Source: Elusimicrobia bacterium GWD2_63_28
GTDB lineage: Bacteria; Elusimicrobiota; Elusimicrobia; Elusimicrobiales; UBA9959
DNA length: 64,000 nucleotides
Direction of reading: 5' to 3'
Assembly (NCBI GenBank): GCA_001799895.1
Contig: MGUI01000052.1
Coordinates: forward strand, 1 to 64,000
Below, in pieces: positions 53,395 through 64,000 of this stretch. The first letter of the stretch is position 1, and every line of letters starts with the position of its first letter. Position numbers and translations under genes: made by a program. The notes under the pieces are model-generated. The model did no database searches. It had not been told where the DNA came from and worked only from the letters and a program-made list of their open reading frames with translations.

Positions 53395-53916
53395 ATGGAA
53401 GCTTTGATAAAGCCCGAATTCGGGCTGATGTTCTGGACCATAACCTGCTTTGTGCTGCTGGCGCTGCTGCTTTCGCGCACCGCCTGGAAGCCGCTGATGC
53501 AGGCCGTAGAGGAGCGCGAGCGCGCCCTCAAGCACGACCGCAACACGGCCGAGAGCGCGCGCGCCGAAGCGGAAAAGATAAAGGTTGAGCTCGAGGCCAG
53601 GCTGGCCGAGCTGAAGGCCGAGATAGGCCGCCGCATGGACGAGGCCCGCCTGATGGCCGAGAAAGAGCAGGACGTGCTTATAGAGGAAGCCCGCAAGAGC
53701 GCCGGCGTGATAGTGGAATCCGCCCGCCGCGAGATAGAGGCCCAGAAGCTGGAGGCCGCGCGCGACCTGAAGAACAAAGTGGCCGAGCTCTCCGTGCTGG
53801 CCGCCGAGCGCATCCTGCTGCACCAGCTGGACCACCGCGCGAATACGGACCTGGCCTCCAGGTACCTGGCCGAGATAGAGAAAGAGCGGCCCGAGCTGAA
53901 GCTGGAGAGCCGCTGA
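53395..53916 (+). CDS. atpF: F0F1 ATP synthase subunit b
   Basis: 173 residues. One N-terminal TM ('FGLMFWTITCFVLLALLLS') followed by a long charged coiled coil, the peripheral stalk. Its stop overlaps the atpH start by one base. Confidence 0.94.
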   Translation: MEALIKPEFGLMFWTITCFVLLALLLSRTAWKPLMQAVEERERALKHDRNTAESARAEAEKIKVELEARLAELKAEIGRRMDEARLMAEKEQDVLIEEARKSAGVIVESARREIEAQKLEAARDLKNKVAELSVLAAERILLHQLDHRANTDLASRYLAEIEKERPELKLESR

Positions 53917-54470
53917 TGGATTCGAGCGCCAAGATCCTCGCCAAGCGCTACGCCAGGGCCTACATGGGCCTGGGCGGCAAGGCGCACGGCGCGGCCCTTG
54001 AGGCCGCGGCGCACGCGAAGCTGGAAGGGCTGCGCCGCCTGTTCGAGGCCGCGCGCCCGCATGTGAAGGCGCTTACGCACCCCGCCGTGAACAGCGAGGT
54101 CAAGCTGGCGGTGCTCGCTAAAATACTCGGTTCGGGCAATTCCGGCCCGGCGGCCGCTTTCGCGGACCTGCTGGTGCGCAAGGCCCGCTTCAACCTGCTG
54201 GAAGAGATCATGCAGGAATGCCTGCGCATCCACGACGCTTTCTCCGGAGTGGCGCGAGCCGAGGTGTACAGCCGCTACCCGCTGTCCGAAGGCGAAGTTA
54301 AGAGGATAACCGCCCTGCTGGCCGAGGCCACGGGCAAGAAGATAAATTTGCGGCAGGTGGTGGCGGAGCGCGTGCTGGGCGGCTTCGAGATAAAGATAGG
54401 CGACCTGGTGATAGACGCGACCGCGCGCGGCAAACTGGACGCCCTGCGCGCCGGCCTGCTGAAAGAATAA
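53916..54470 (+). CDS. atpH: F0F1 ATP synthase subunit delta
   Basis: 184 residues. 'ILAKRYARAYMGL' start and C-terminal 'LGGFEIKIGDLVIDATARGK' are the delta/OSCP signatures. Connects the b stalk to F1. Confidence 0.94.
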   Translation: MDSSAKILAKRYARAYMGLGGKAHGAALEAAAHAKLEGLRRLFEAARPHVKALTHPAVNSEVKLAVLAKILGSGNSGPAAAFADLLVRKARFNLLEEIMQECLRIHDAFSGVARAEVYSRYPLSEGEVKRITALLAEATGKKINLRQVVAERVLGGFEIKIGDLVIDATARGKLDALRAGLLKE

Positions 54471-54476
54471 CCCCCC

Positions 54477-54499
54477 CTATCGAGGCTTCGCCTCGATAG
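54477..54499 (+). promoter_or_regulatory. Intercistronic hairpin between atpH and atpA
   Basis: CTATCGAGG / CCTCGATAG, nine base pairs with a CTTCG loop, right after the atpH stop and before the atpA ribosome site (ACGAGGAAA). No T-run, so it is likely an mRNA processing or stability element that divides F0 from F1 messages. Confidence 0.65.
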
Positions 54500-54521
54500 A
54501 CTTACGAGGAAATAGGGATTT

Positions 54522-56036
<1,515 letters not shown>

Positions 56037-56045
56037 GAAGGGCAT

Positions 56046-56969
56046 ATGAAAAAGTATCTGGTCACCGGCGGCGCCGGGTTCGTGGGATCGAACATAGCTT
56101 TCGCGCTCGAGACGGAGCGCAAGGCCAAGGTCACCGTGCTGGACAATTTCTCGCTGGGCAATTACAAGAACCTGCTCGGCTTCAAAGGCGACATCATCGC
56201 CGACGATATCCTGTCCCGCGACTGGTTCGGCAAGGCGGGCCCGGTGGACGCCATCTTCCACGAGGCCGCCATAACCGACACCACGGTGCACGACCAGCGC
56301 AGGATGATGGCGGTGAACGTGGACGGCTTCAGGAACGTGCTGGAGTTCGCCCTGAAGGCGGGCGTCAAGCGCGTGGTCTACGCCTCCTCCGCCGCCGTGT
56401 ACGGCAATTCCAAGTGCCCGATGCGCGAGGACCAGGTCCCCACCCCGGAGAACGTCTACGGCTTTTCCAAGGCCATCATGGACAACACCGCGCGCGAGTT
56501 CGCCGAGGCGCACAAAGACATGACCCTCGTCGGCCTGCGGTATTTCAACGTCTACGGCCCGCGCGAGTATTACAAGGGCAATCCCGCCAGCATGATGTTC
56601 CACCTTTACAACCAGATGAAGGCCGGCAAGCGCCCCCGCATTTTCAAGTTCGGCGAGCAGGTGCGCGACTTCGTCTACGTCAAGGATATCGTGCGCGGCA
56701 ACCTCAACGCCCTCGACGCGGAAAAAAGCTGCGTCTGCAACCTGGGCAGCGGCCGGCCCGGCAACTTCAACGAGGTGGTGGAGGCCCTGAACAAGGCCCT
56801 GCATACCGACCTCGCCCCCGACTATTTCGACAACCCGTACTCCTTCTACCAGAACAAGACCCACGCGGACCTGCGGCAGGCCAAGACCTTCCTCAACTAC
56901 CGGCCCGAGTGGAGCCTATCCGACGGCATAGCGGATTACGTGAAGATCCTGGAGAAGACGAAGATTTAA
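56046..56969 (+). CDS. NAD-dependent sugar-nucleotide epimerase, HldD-like, inside the atp operon
   Basis: 307 residues, short-chain dehydrogenase/epimerase. 'LVTGGAGFVGSNIAFALE' (NAD Rossmann), 'YASSAAVYG' (catalytic Ser), 'YGFSK' (YxxxK), 'RYFNVYGPREYYKGNPAS', 'FGEQVRDFVYVKDIV' and 'FDNPYSFYQNKTHADL' fit ADP-L-glycero-D-manno-heptose 6-epimerase (HldD/RfaD), which makes the heptose of LPS core. It sits ten bases after atpA and six before atpG, on the same strand, so it is transcribed with ATP synthase. Placement inside this operon is very unusual. A related epimerase activity is possible. Confidence 0.88.
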   Translation: MKKYLVTGGAGFVGSNIAFALETERKAKVTVLDNFSLGNYKNLLGFKGDIIADDILSRDWFGKAGPVDAIFHEAAITDTTVHDQRRMMAVNVDGFRNVLEFALKAGVKRVVYASSAAVYGNSKCPMREDQVPTPENVYGFSKAIMDNTAREFAEAHKDMTLVGLRYFNVYGPREYYKGNPASMMFHLYNQMKAGKRPRIFKFGEQVRDFVYVKDIVRGNLNALDAEKSCVCNLGSGRPGNFNEVVEALNKALHTDLAPDYFDNPYSFYQNKTHADLRQAKTFLNYRPEWSLSDGIADYVKILEKTKI

Positions 56970-56975
56970 ACTTTT

Positions 56976-59316
<2,341 letters not shown>

Positions 59317-59317
59317 C

Positions 59318-59743
59318 ATGGAAAAGAAGCGCCTCCTCCTTACCATCGTGACGCCCGAGAAGACCGTGCTCTCGGATAAGCCGGTGGATTTCGTGACCAT
59401 CCCCGCCGCCGGCGGCGAGATGGGCGTGCTGCCGGGGCACGCCCCGCAGGTGGCGCAGCTCCGTGAAGGCATGATGCATTACCGCGACGGCCACCACAAA
59501 GAAGTCTTTGCGGTGCTCAACGGCTTCGCGGAGATCTACCGGGATAAGGTGCTGGTATTGGCCGAGGCCGCCGAGCTGGCCAAAGAGGTCAGCGAAGAGC
59601 GCGCGAGACAGGCCCTGCAGAAGGCCAAGGATACGCTGGCCATGCGGGGCGCCGACCTGGACCTCGATGAGGCCAACGCGGCCCTGCGCCGCGCGGCCGT
59701 GCGGCTGAAGGTGGCGGAGTTCAGGAAGAAACACAAGCTGTAA
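59318..59743 (+). CDS. atpC: F0F1 ATP synthase subunit epsilon
   Basis: 141 residues. N-terminal beta-sandwich ('TIPAAGGEMGVLPGHAPQVA') and C-terminal helical hairpin. Starts one base after the atpD stop. Last gene of the operon. Confidence 0.96.
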   Translation: MEKKRLLLTIVTPEKTVLSDKPVDFVTIPAAGGEMGVLPGHAPQVAQLREGMMHYRDGHHKEVFAVLNGFAEIYRDKVLVLAEAAELAKEVSEERARQALQKAKDTLAMRGADLDLDEANAALRRAAVRLKVAEFRKKHKL

Positions 59744-59755
59744 GCCGCCGCGTCT

Positions 59756-59789
59756 AAAAAAAGCCGGGCTATTGAGCCCGGCTTTTTTA
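59756..59789 (+). terminator. Terminator of the atp operon
   Basis: AAAAAGCCGGGCT / AGCCCGGCTTTTT stem with a short ATTG loop and T-run; nearly symmetrical, so it also serves the convergent receptor gene. Confidence 0.93.
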
Positions 59790-59805
59790 TGCCCGGACGG
59801 AGGTA

Positions 59806-61788
59806 TTAGTGGAAGCCGAAGGCGTAGCCGAACTGCAGCAGCAGCTGCCGCGCCGGCTGGCGGTAGCGGTCGGGGGGGCGGTTGGAGGTGTGATAATACC
59901 TGCTGTTGAAGATGTTTTTCCCGATAAGGCTGGCGGTGAGGTTCCTGGAATTCAGAAAAGAGAGGGCCGCGTCGGCTACGAAAGCCGCGCCCACATAATC
60001 GCTGCCGGTGGCCGCGATGGTCCTGGTGTTCTTGCGGCGGCCCGACCAGCGCCCTTCCACGTCGAGCTTGAGCTGGCGGCCGAAGGCGTAGAAGAGCCCG
60101 GCGCCGGCGCCGTGCCGGGCGATCTCTTCTATGTCCTCTCCGGCGTCGTCCTCGGAGACCTGGCAGGTGTAGCTGAGCCGGCCCTTTAAAGGCCCGCGGG
60201 CGTATTCCAGCTGCGCCTCCAGGCCGCGCGTCTCTATGTCGCCGGAATTTACGTAGCGGTTGGCCGCGCCGTCGAGCTCAAGGATATTGTCGAGCTTGTT
60301 CCTGTAGAGCGCCAGGTCGGCCCGGAGGTTGCCGTTGAACGCGTAGGCCCCGGAAAGTTCCGCCGAGGTCATCTCTTCAGGGTGCAGGCCGGGATTGCCG
60401 GCGCCGTAGGTGCGGTCCCAGGGCTTGGGCGCGCGGAACGCTTCGCCGTAAAGCAGTTTCAGCGTGAGCTGCTCCCTGTTATAGACCAGGCCGGCCCTCG
60501 GCGTATACACCTTGCCGTAGCTGCTGCTGTTGTCGTGGCGCAAGCCGCCGGTGAACCGCAGGCCTTGCGCGATATCGTACCTGGCCTGCGCGTAGAGGCT
60601 CAGCAGCTCGTTGGACGCCATGGCCGGGGAGCCGGGCGCGGGAGGGCGGGCGAGCGGGTCGCCGCTGTAGGTAGTGGAGAAATCCCTGGCCAGGTTCTCG
60701 CGCTCAGCCGCCGCTCCGCCGGTCAGTTCCAGCCCTTCGGCCGGCTTGAGGCTCAGCTGGCTTTCCAGGCCGAAGAGGTCGTTGGGGCGGTACTGCCCCT
60801 GCTGCCCGCAGGTGGAGCAGACGAGGTTGTAAACGCTCGAGACAGTATCGTCGAGTACCGTGCTGGCGCGATAGTAAAGCCTTGAATCCAGGGTCCACCC
60901 GCTTTCGGCGGCGTAGGAGTGTTTCAGCCAGGCGTTGGCGAAGCGGATATGCCAGTTCGTGCCAAAATCCAGGTAGGCGGTACCCGCCGACTTGTCGTTG
61001 GTGGAGCGGGAAGCCCGCTTGTCCTGCACCACGGCGCCGAAGGTGAAATCCTTGTATTCCAGCTTGCCGTCGAAGGACCAGTCTTCCTCGAAGTTCTCCA
61101 TGTTCTGCGACCAGTTGTTGTCGCCGGCGGCCCCGCGCAGGGCGTGCTTGTCGGTGCGCTTCATGGCCCCTGAGAAACTGACCCCGTAGCCGGCCGCGTC
61201 GTCGCGGAAGCCGTAGCTGAAATCGGTGCCGCGCGTGCCGAAGCCGCCCGCCAGGGCCCCCGCGCTTCCGCCGCCGATGTCGGCCGGGTCTCTGGTGATG
61301 AGGTTTACCACGCCGGAAACGGCGTTGGTGCCGTAGAGGGCGGAGGCCGGGCCGTAGACCACCTCGATGCGCTTCACGTTGGCCAAATTGTGCTGGGCCC
61401 CGGCGTAAAAACCGCCGGAATTGAGCTCGTTTATCTGCACGCCGTCCACCAGCAGCAGGATCAGATTGTTCTGGCTGGGCAGGCCGCGCATGAAGACATA
61501 GCCGTTGAAGCCGGAGATCTCCCTGAACTGGAAGCCGGGCAGGCCGGCCAGCGCTTCTTCCAGGGTCAGGTAGCCGCGCTCTTTTATCTGCTCGGCGGTT
61601 ATGACGCGTACGGTGGCGGAGGCCTGGCTGGCCGCCTCCTTTTCCTTGGAGGCTGAAATAACTTCCACGTTCATCAGCTCGGCCAGGTCGTAGGAGAGCA
61701 GGTCCTGCAGGCCAGCGCCGGCGGCTTCGGCCCGGGCGTAAACCGCCGCGGCGAGCAGGATAAGGACCGCGTATTTAATATTTCTCAT
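59806..61788 (-). CDS. TonB-dependent outer-membrane receptor
   Basis: 660 residues with a Sec signal (about 1-22). Plug domain about 45-155: 'VRVITAEQIKERGYLTLEEA', 'LLLVDGVQINELN', 'RIEVVYGPASALYGTNAVSG'. The rest is a beta-barrel with alternating aromatic strands and a terminal aromatic-rich strand ending Phe-His. The plug resembles colicin I/vitamin B12 receptor-like proteins. Ligand unknown. Downstream of a YfiR-family gene in the same operon, a pairing often found with sensor kinases. Confidence 0.94.
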   Translation of the reverse strand: MRNIKYAVLILLAAAVYARAEAAGAGLQDLLSYDLAELMNVEVISASKEKEAASQASATVRVITAEQIKERGYLTLEEALAGLPGFQFREISGFNGYVFMRGLPSQNNLILLLVDGVQINELNSGGFYAGAQHNLANVKRIEVVYGPASALYGTNAVSGVVNLITRDPADIGGGSAGALAGGFGTRGTDFSYGFRDDAAGYGVSFSGAMKRTDKHALRGAAGDNNWSQNMENFEEDWSFDGKLEYKDFTFGAVVQDKRASRSTNDKSAGTAYLDFGTNWHIRFANAWLKHSYAAESGWTLDSRLYYRASTVLDDTVSSVYNLVCSTCGQQGQYRPNDLFGLESQLSLKPAEGLELTGGAAAERENLARDFSTTYSGDPLARPPAPGSPAMASNELLSLYAQARYDIAQGLRFTGGLRHDNSSSYGKVYTPRAGLVYNREQLTLKLLYGEAFRAPKPWDRTYGAGNPGLHPEEMTSAELSGAYAFNGNLRADLALYRNKLDNILELDGAANRYVNSGDIETRGLEAQLEYARGPLKGRLSYTCQVSEDDAGEDIEEIARHGAGAGLFYAFGRQLKLDVEGRWSGRRKNTRTIAATGSDYVGAAFVADAALSFLNSRNLTASLIGKNIFNSRYYHTSNRPPDRYRQPARQLLLQFGYAFGFH

Positions 61789-61799
61789 AGGTCTTTGCG

Positions 61800-62360
61800 T
61801 CAGGGCTGTTCCTTCACCAGCTTGGACACTTCCAAGAGGCGCGAGCTGATCTTCAGGCCGGATTCCCTGGCGGCTTTAAGGTTTATGGCTATCCTGACCC
61901 TGTTGTTCTCGGTGACGAAACCGATGACGCCTCCGGAGGCCGCGAAACGGGGCGCGTCGCTGACCGTCAGCACTCCAGCCGGGCGCAGGGCCCTGGCGAT
62001 CTCGGCGGCCCGCTTCTGTTTTGAGCGGCCGATGAAAAGAATGCGGCAGGAGGCCAGTCCCGCCTCGGAATCTCCCAGCAGCTTTACGCGCGTCTTTTGG
62101 CCTTTGAGGAGGGTTTCGGGCAGGAAGGTCAGCGGCTGGCTCACGGCGTCCTCGCCCAGCACGCAGATGTCGAAATGCGCCGGAGCGCTGCTGGCCGCCG
62201 GCGTTTCCCATTCAACGAACTGCGCGAAGTTGTAGATGTAGGCGGCTTTGACTTCAGCTTCTTTCGCGGGGGCGCAGGCGGCCCACCGCGGCAGGAGGGC
62301 GCAGGCGAGGGCCGCGGCCGACGCGGCTGAAAATAGCTTTCCTCTGCGGCTGGCTGTCAT
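61800..62360 (-). CDS. YfiR-family periplasmic protein (DUF4154)
   Basis: 186 residues with a signal (about 1-30). 'EVKAAYIYNFAQFVEWE' is the family hallmark start; 'CRILFIGRSKQ' and 'VLTVSDAPRFAASGGVIGFV' and 'RVRIAINLKAARESGL' complete it. YfiR in Pseudomonas represses a membrane diguanylate cyclase; relatives beside sensor kinases and TonB receptors likely sense periplasmic state. Eleven bases before the receptor gene in the same direction. Confidence 0.92.
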   Translation of the reverse strand: MTASRRGKLFSAASAAALACALLPRWAACAPAKEAEVKAAYIYNFAQFVEWETPAASSAPAHFDICVLGEDAVSQPLTFLPETLLKGQKTRVKLLGDSEAGLASCRILFIGRSKQKRAAEIARALRPAGVLTVSDAPRFAASGGVIGFVTENNRVRIAINLKAARESGLKISSRLLEVSKLVKEQP

Positions 62361-62380
62361 TATAAGGAAGGGCGGCGCCC

Positions 62381-63004
62381 TTATTTTTTATCCTTGTGCA
62401 GGCCGGGGTACATCTCGCGCATGCACTCCGGGCAGAGGCCGTGGGTGAACTCGGCGTCGGTGCGTTTGGTAATGTATTCCTCCACGCCCTGCCACTGGCC
62501 CTTGTCGGTGCGTATCTTCTTGCACTTGGCGCACATGGGCAGCAGGCCGGAGAGGGTCTTCACCTCGGCCAGGGCCTTTTCCAGGCTGCGGATCAGGTGG
62601 TTCTGCCTGAGGCTCAGAGCCTTGCGCTCTATGGCGTAATAGACGGCCCGCACCAGCAGCGCCGGGCTGAGGTCGCCCTTTACGATGTAGTCCTGCGCCC
62701 CCAGCTTTACCAGGTTCAGGGCCAGCTCCTCGTCGTCGAGGACGGTGAGCAGCAGCAGCGGCGTGTCGGGCGCGGCTTTCTGCAGGCCTTCGAAGGTGTC
62801 CTGGCCGCAGCTGTCGGGCAGGTTCAGGTCGGCTACGATGGCGTCGTAGGTTTCTGTCTTCAGGATGGCCAGCGCGTCCTTCATGGAGGCGGCGGAGGCC
62901 AGGTGCATGGGCATGGCCTTCGCCTTCCTGAAAACTTCCCGGGTCAGGGAAAGGTCGTCGAGGTTGTCCTCTATCAGCAGTACCTTAAGCGGTTTGTCCG
63001 TCAT
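62381..63004 (-). CDS. Response regulator with C-terminal zinc-ribbon
   Basis: 207 residues from ATG 63004, which has an AAGGAGCAAGG ribosome site. Receiver with 'IEDNLDD', phospho-Asp in 'AIVADLNLPDSCG' and 'DYIVKGD' Lys; a helical linker follows, then 'LLPMCAKCKKIRTDKGQW', 'GLCPECMREMYPG', a four-Cys tail common on PAS/GGDEF and receiver proteins. No output DNA-binding domain. The start overlaps the end of the sensor kinase gene by 20 bases, so they form a cognate pair. Confidence 0.92.
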   Translation of the reverse strand: MTDKPLKVLLIEDNLDDLSLTREVFRKAKAMPMHLASAASMKDALAILKTETYDAIVADLNLPDSCGQDTFEGLQKAAPDTPLLLLTVLDDEELALNLVKLGAQDYIVKGDLSPALLVRAVYYAIERKALSLRQNHLIRSLEKALAEVKTLSGLLPMCAKCKKIRTDKGQWQGVEEYITKRTDAEFTHGLCPECMREMYPGLHKDKK

Positions 63005-64000
63005 ATCCTTGCTCCTTATGTGCCTGGCTGCCGCCGTTCTCCCGGCCGTGCAGCGTGAAATAGAAAACCGCCCCGCGGTCCTCCTCGCCTTCAACCCAGA
63101 TGCGCCCGCCGTGACGCTCTATGATGCGCTGCACGGTGGTAAGCCCTATGCCAGTCCCGGGGAACTCGGCGGGGGAGTGCAGCCTCTGGAAGGGGCGGAA
63201 GAGCTTGCCGGCGTATTTCATGTCGAAGCCTTTGCCGTTGTCCCTGACGAAATAAATTCTTTCTCCGTCTTTTTCGGAAGCGCCGAACTCGATGACGGGG
63301 GCCGCGGTCTTGCCCGTGAACTTCCAGGCGTTGGAGAGCAGGTTCTCCAGCACCTCGCCCAGCAGCACCCTGTCCCCGACCGCCGTCAGGCCGCCGGCGG
63401 CCGTAAATTGCACTTTGCGCAGCGGCTCCGTTTCCCTGAGCCCGGCGAAGATCTCCTCCGCCAGCGCGCTGAGGTCCAGCTCCTTCATGTCCAGTTCCTG
63501 GCGCATCACGCGCGAGAGGCGCAGCAGGCTGTCTATCACCTGCGCCATCTGGCGGCAGCCCGCGCGGATGCGGCCGAGGTGCTCCCTGCCTTCCTCCGAC
63601 AGCTGGGCGGCGCAATCTTCCTCCAGCAGCGAGCTGAAACCGTCTATGCGCCGCAGCGGGGCGCGCAGGTCGTGGGAGGCCGAGTAGGTGAAGGCCTCCA
63701 GCTCCTTGTTGGCGAGCCGCAGTTCGGCGGTGCGCTCTCTCACCTTGCCCTCCATCTCCGTGTGCGCCTGGCGCAGCGCTTCCTCCGCGGCGTCGCGCTC
63801 GCGGCTGCGGGCGCCCAGGCTTTCCAGCAGGGCGTCGAAGCCGGCGGCCAGCGCCCCGATCTCGTCGTCCCGGCTGATGCCGCTCCTGACGGAGTAATCC
63901 CCGCGCAGAGCCACGCCGCGCTCCATGTCGGCCAGGCTCAGGATAGGCTCCGAGACCACCCGCTGCGCCCGCAGGGCCACCAGCAGCGCGGCCGCGGCCA
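62985..64000 (-). CDS. Sensor histidine kinase (5' end outside the window)
   Basis: The frame runs through the window edge; about 338 residues are visible. At its visible N-side a hydrophobic 'AAAALLVALRAQ' end of a TM segment leads into a HAMP domain, then a coiled coil ('ALRQAHTEMEGKVRERTAEL') and HisKA with 'YSASHDLRAPLRRID' (bacteriophytochrome-type His). HATPase_c follows with 'NLLSNAWKFTG', 'RDNGKGFDMKYA' and 'GTGIGLTTVQRII'. First gene visible of the kinase-regulator-YfiR-receptor operon. Confidence 0.93.
   Translation of the reverse strand, partial: AAAALLVALRAQRVVSEPILSLADMERGVALRGDYSVRSGISRDDEIGALAAGFDALLESLGARSRERDAAEEALRQAHTEMEGKVRERTAELRLANKELEAFTYSASHDLRAPLRRIDGFSSLLEEDCAAQLSEEGREHLGRIRAGCRQMAQVIDSLLRLSRVMRQELDMKELDLSALAEEIFAGLRETEPLRKVQFTAAGGLTAVGDRVLLGEVLENLLSNAWKFTGKTAAPVIEFGASEKDGERIYFVRDNGKGFDMKYAGKLFRPFQRLHSPAEFPGTGIGLTTVQRIIERHGGRIWVEGEEDRGAVFYFTLHGRENGGSQAHKEQGYDGQTA

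Overview
The window looks like a chromosomal segment of a high-GC, diderm (Gram-negative-type) bacterium. Envelope markers are several lipoproteins with clear lipoboxes, a TonB-dependent receptor, a secretin-like protein and a heptose-epimerase-like protein. The mix (PA2779/PA2778-type pair, papain-, trypsin- and C39-like secreted proteases, GT-C/TPR membrane proteins, three-domain NifU, SWIB protein, TAGAAT/TATAAT -10 boxes) would fit a high-GC Elusimicrobiota or a similar little-studied lineage. That placement is inference; there is no rRNA here to fix it.

Layout. 0-6 kb: end of a scramblase-like gene, a Cys-rich repeat lipoprotein, a TPR-secretin lipoprotein, a GT-C-type membrane protein and a MarC protein. 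6.2-11.2 kb: a surface-polysaccharide-type operon (tandem nucleotidyltransferase, deleted GT2 remnant, GDPD-like protein, large membrane-TPR protein). 11.3-19.3 kb: PfkB kinase plus adenosine deaminase (nucleoside use), metallophosphoesterase, papain-like protease, second GT-C/TPR protein, MFS carrier with a catalytically altered phytochelatin-synthase-like protein. 19.3-24.1 kb: EttA, the PA2779/PA2778-type module, a repeat-rich secreted protein and a YdjM-type membrane protein. 24.1-27.1 kb (minus strand): FAD-oxidoreductase remnant, response-regulator/histidine-kinase hybrid, tetrapyrrole-methylase-fold methyltransferase, tandem ACT protein. 27.2-29.8 kb: small membrane protein, then nifU-nifS for Fe-S assembly.

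29.9-37.1 kb is the most interesting part. It holds a TldD/TldE protease pair, a structured intergenic region with its own terminator, a 66-residue Sec-signal peptide gene, a radical SAM enzyme with C-terminal SPASM-like cysteines, an oligopeptide-binding-type lipoprotein without permeases, and a membrane sensor kinase with a C-terminal receiver. The last three genes overlap one another. From about 29.9 to 35.4 kb the DNA is visibly more AT-rich than its neighbours. My reading is a candidate modified-peptide (RiPP-like) production and sensing system. All functional links are inferred from gene order and families.

37.2-51.7 kb: thioredoxin/TIGR03435 fusion, three-gene ABC exporter, tRNA-Ile2(CAU), MORN-like repeat protein, Rrf2 regulator with a clear self-operator and a ferredoxin-like target gene, tRNA-Cys, aminotransferase, ATP-type PEP carboxykinase, a REPIN-like palindromic element, SWIB protein, trypsin-like protease, and a triple-receiver diguanylate cyclase divergent from the ATP synthase operon. 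51.7-59.7 kb: the complete F0F1 ATP synthase operon with a sugar-nucleotide epimerase gene inserted between atpA and atpG. 59.8-64 kb (minus): sensor kinase, response regulator, YfiR-family protein and TonB-dependent receptor as one operon.

Across the window several genes (marC, MFS, 27170, rrf2, atpI, the diguanylate cyclase) have a -10-like box only 6-9 bases before the start codon, suggesting frequent leaderless transcription. No intergenic stretch exceeds 300 bases; the longest are 1909-2151, 6009-6282 and 32634-32875, each described below.
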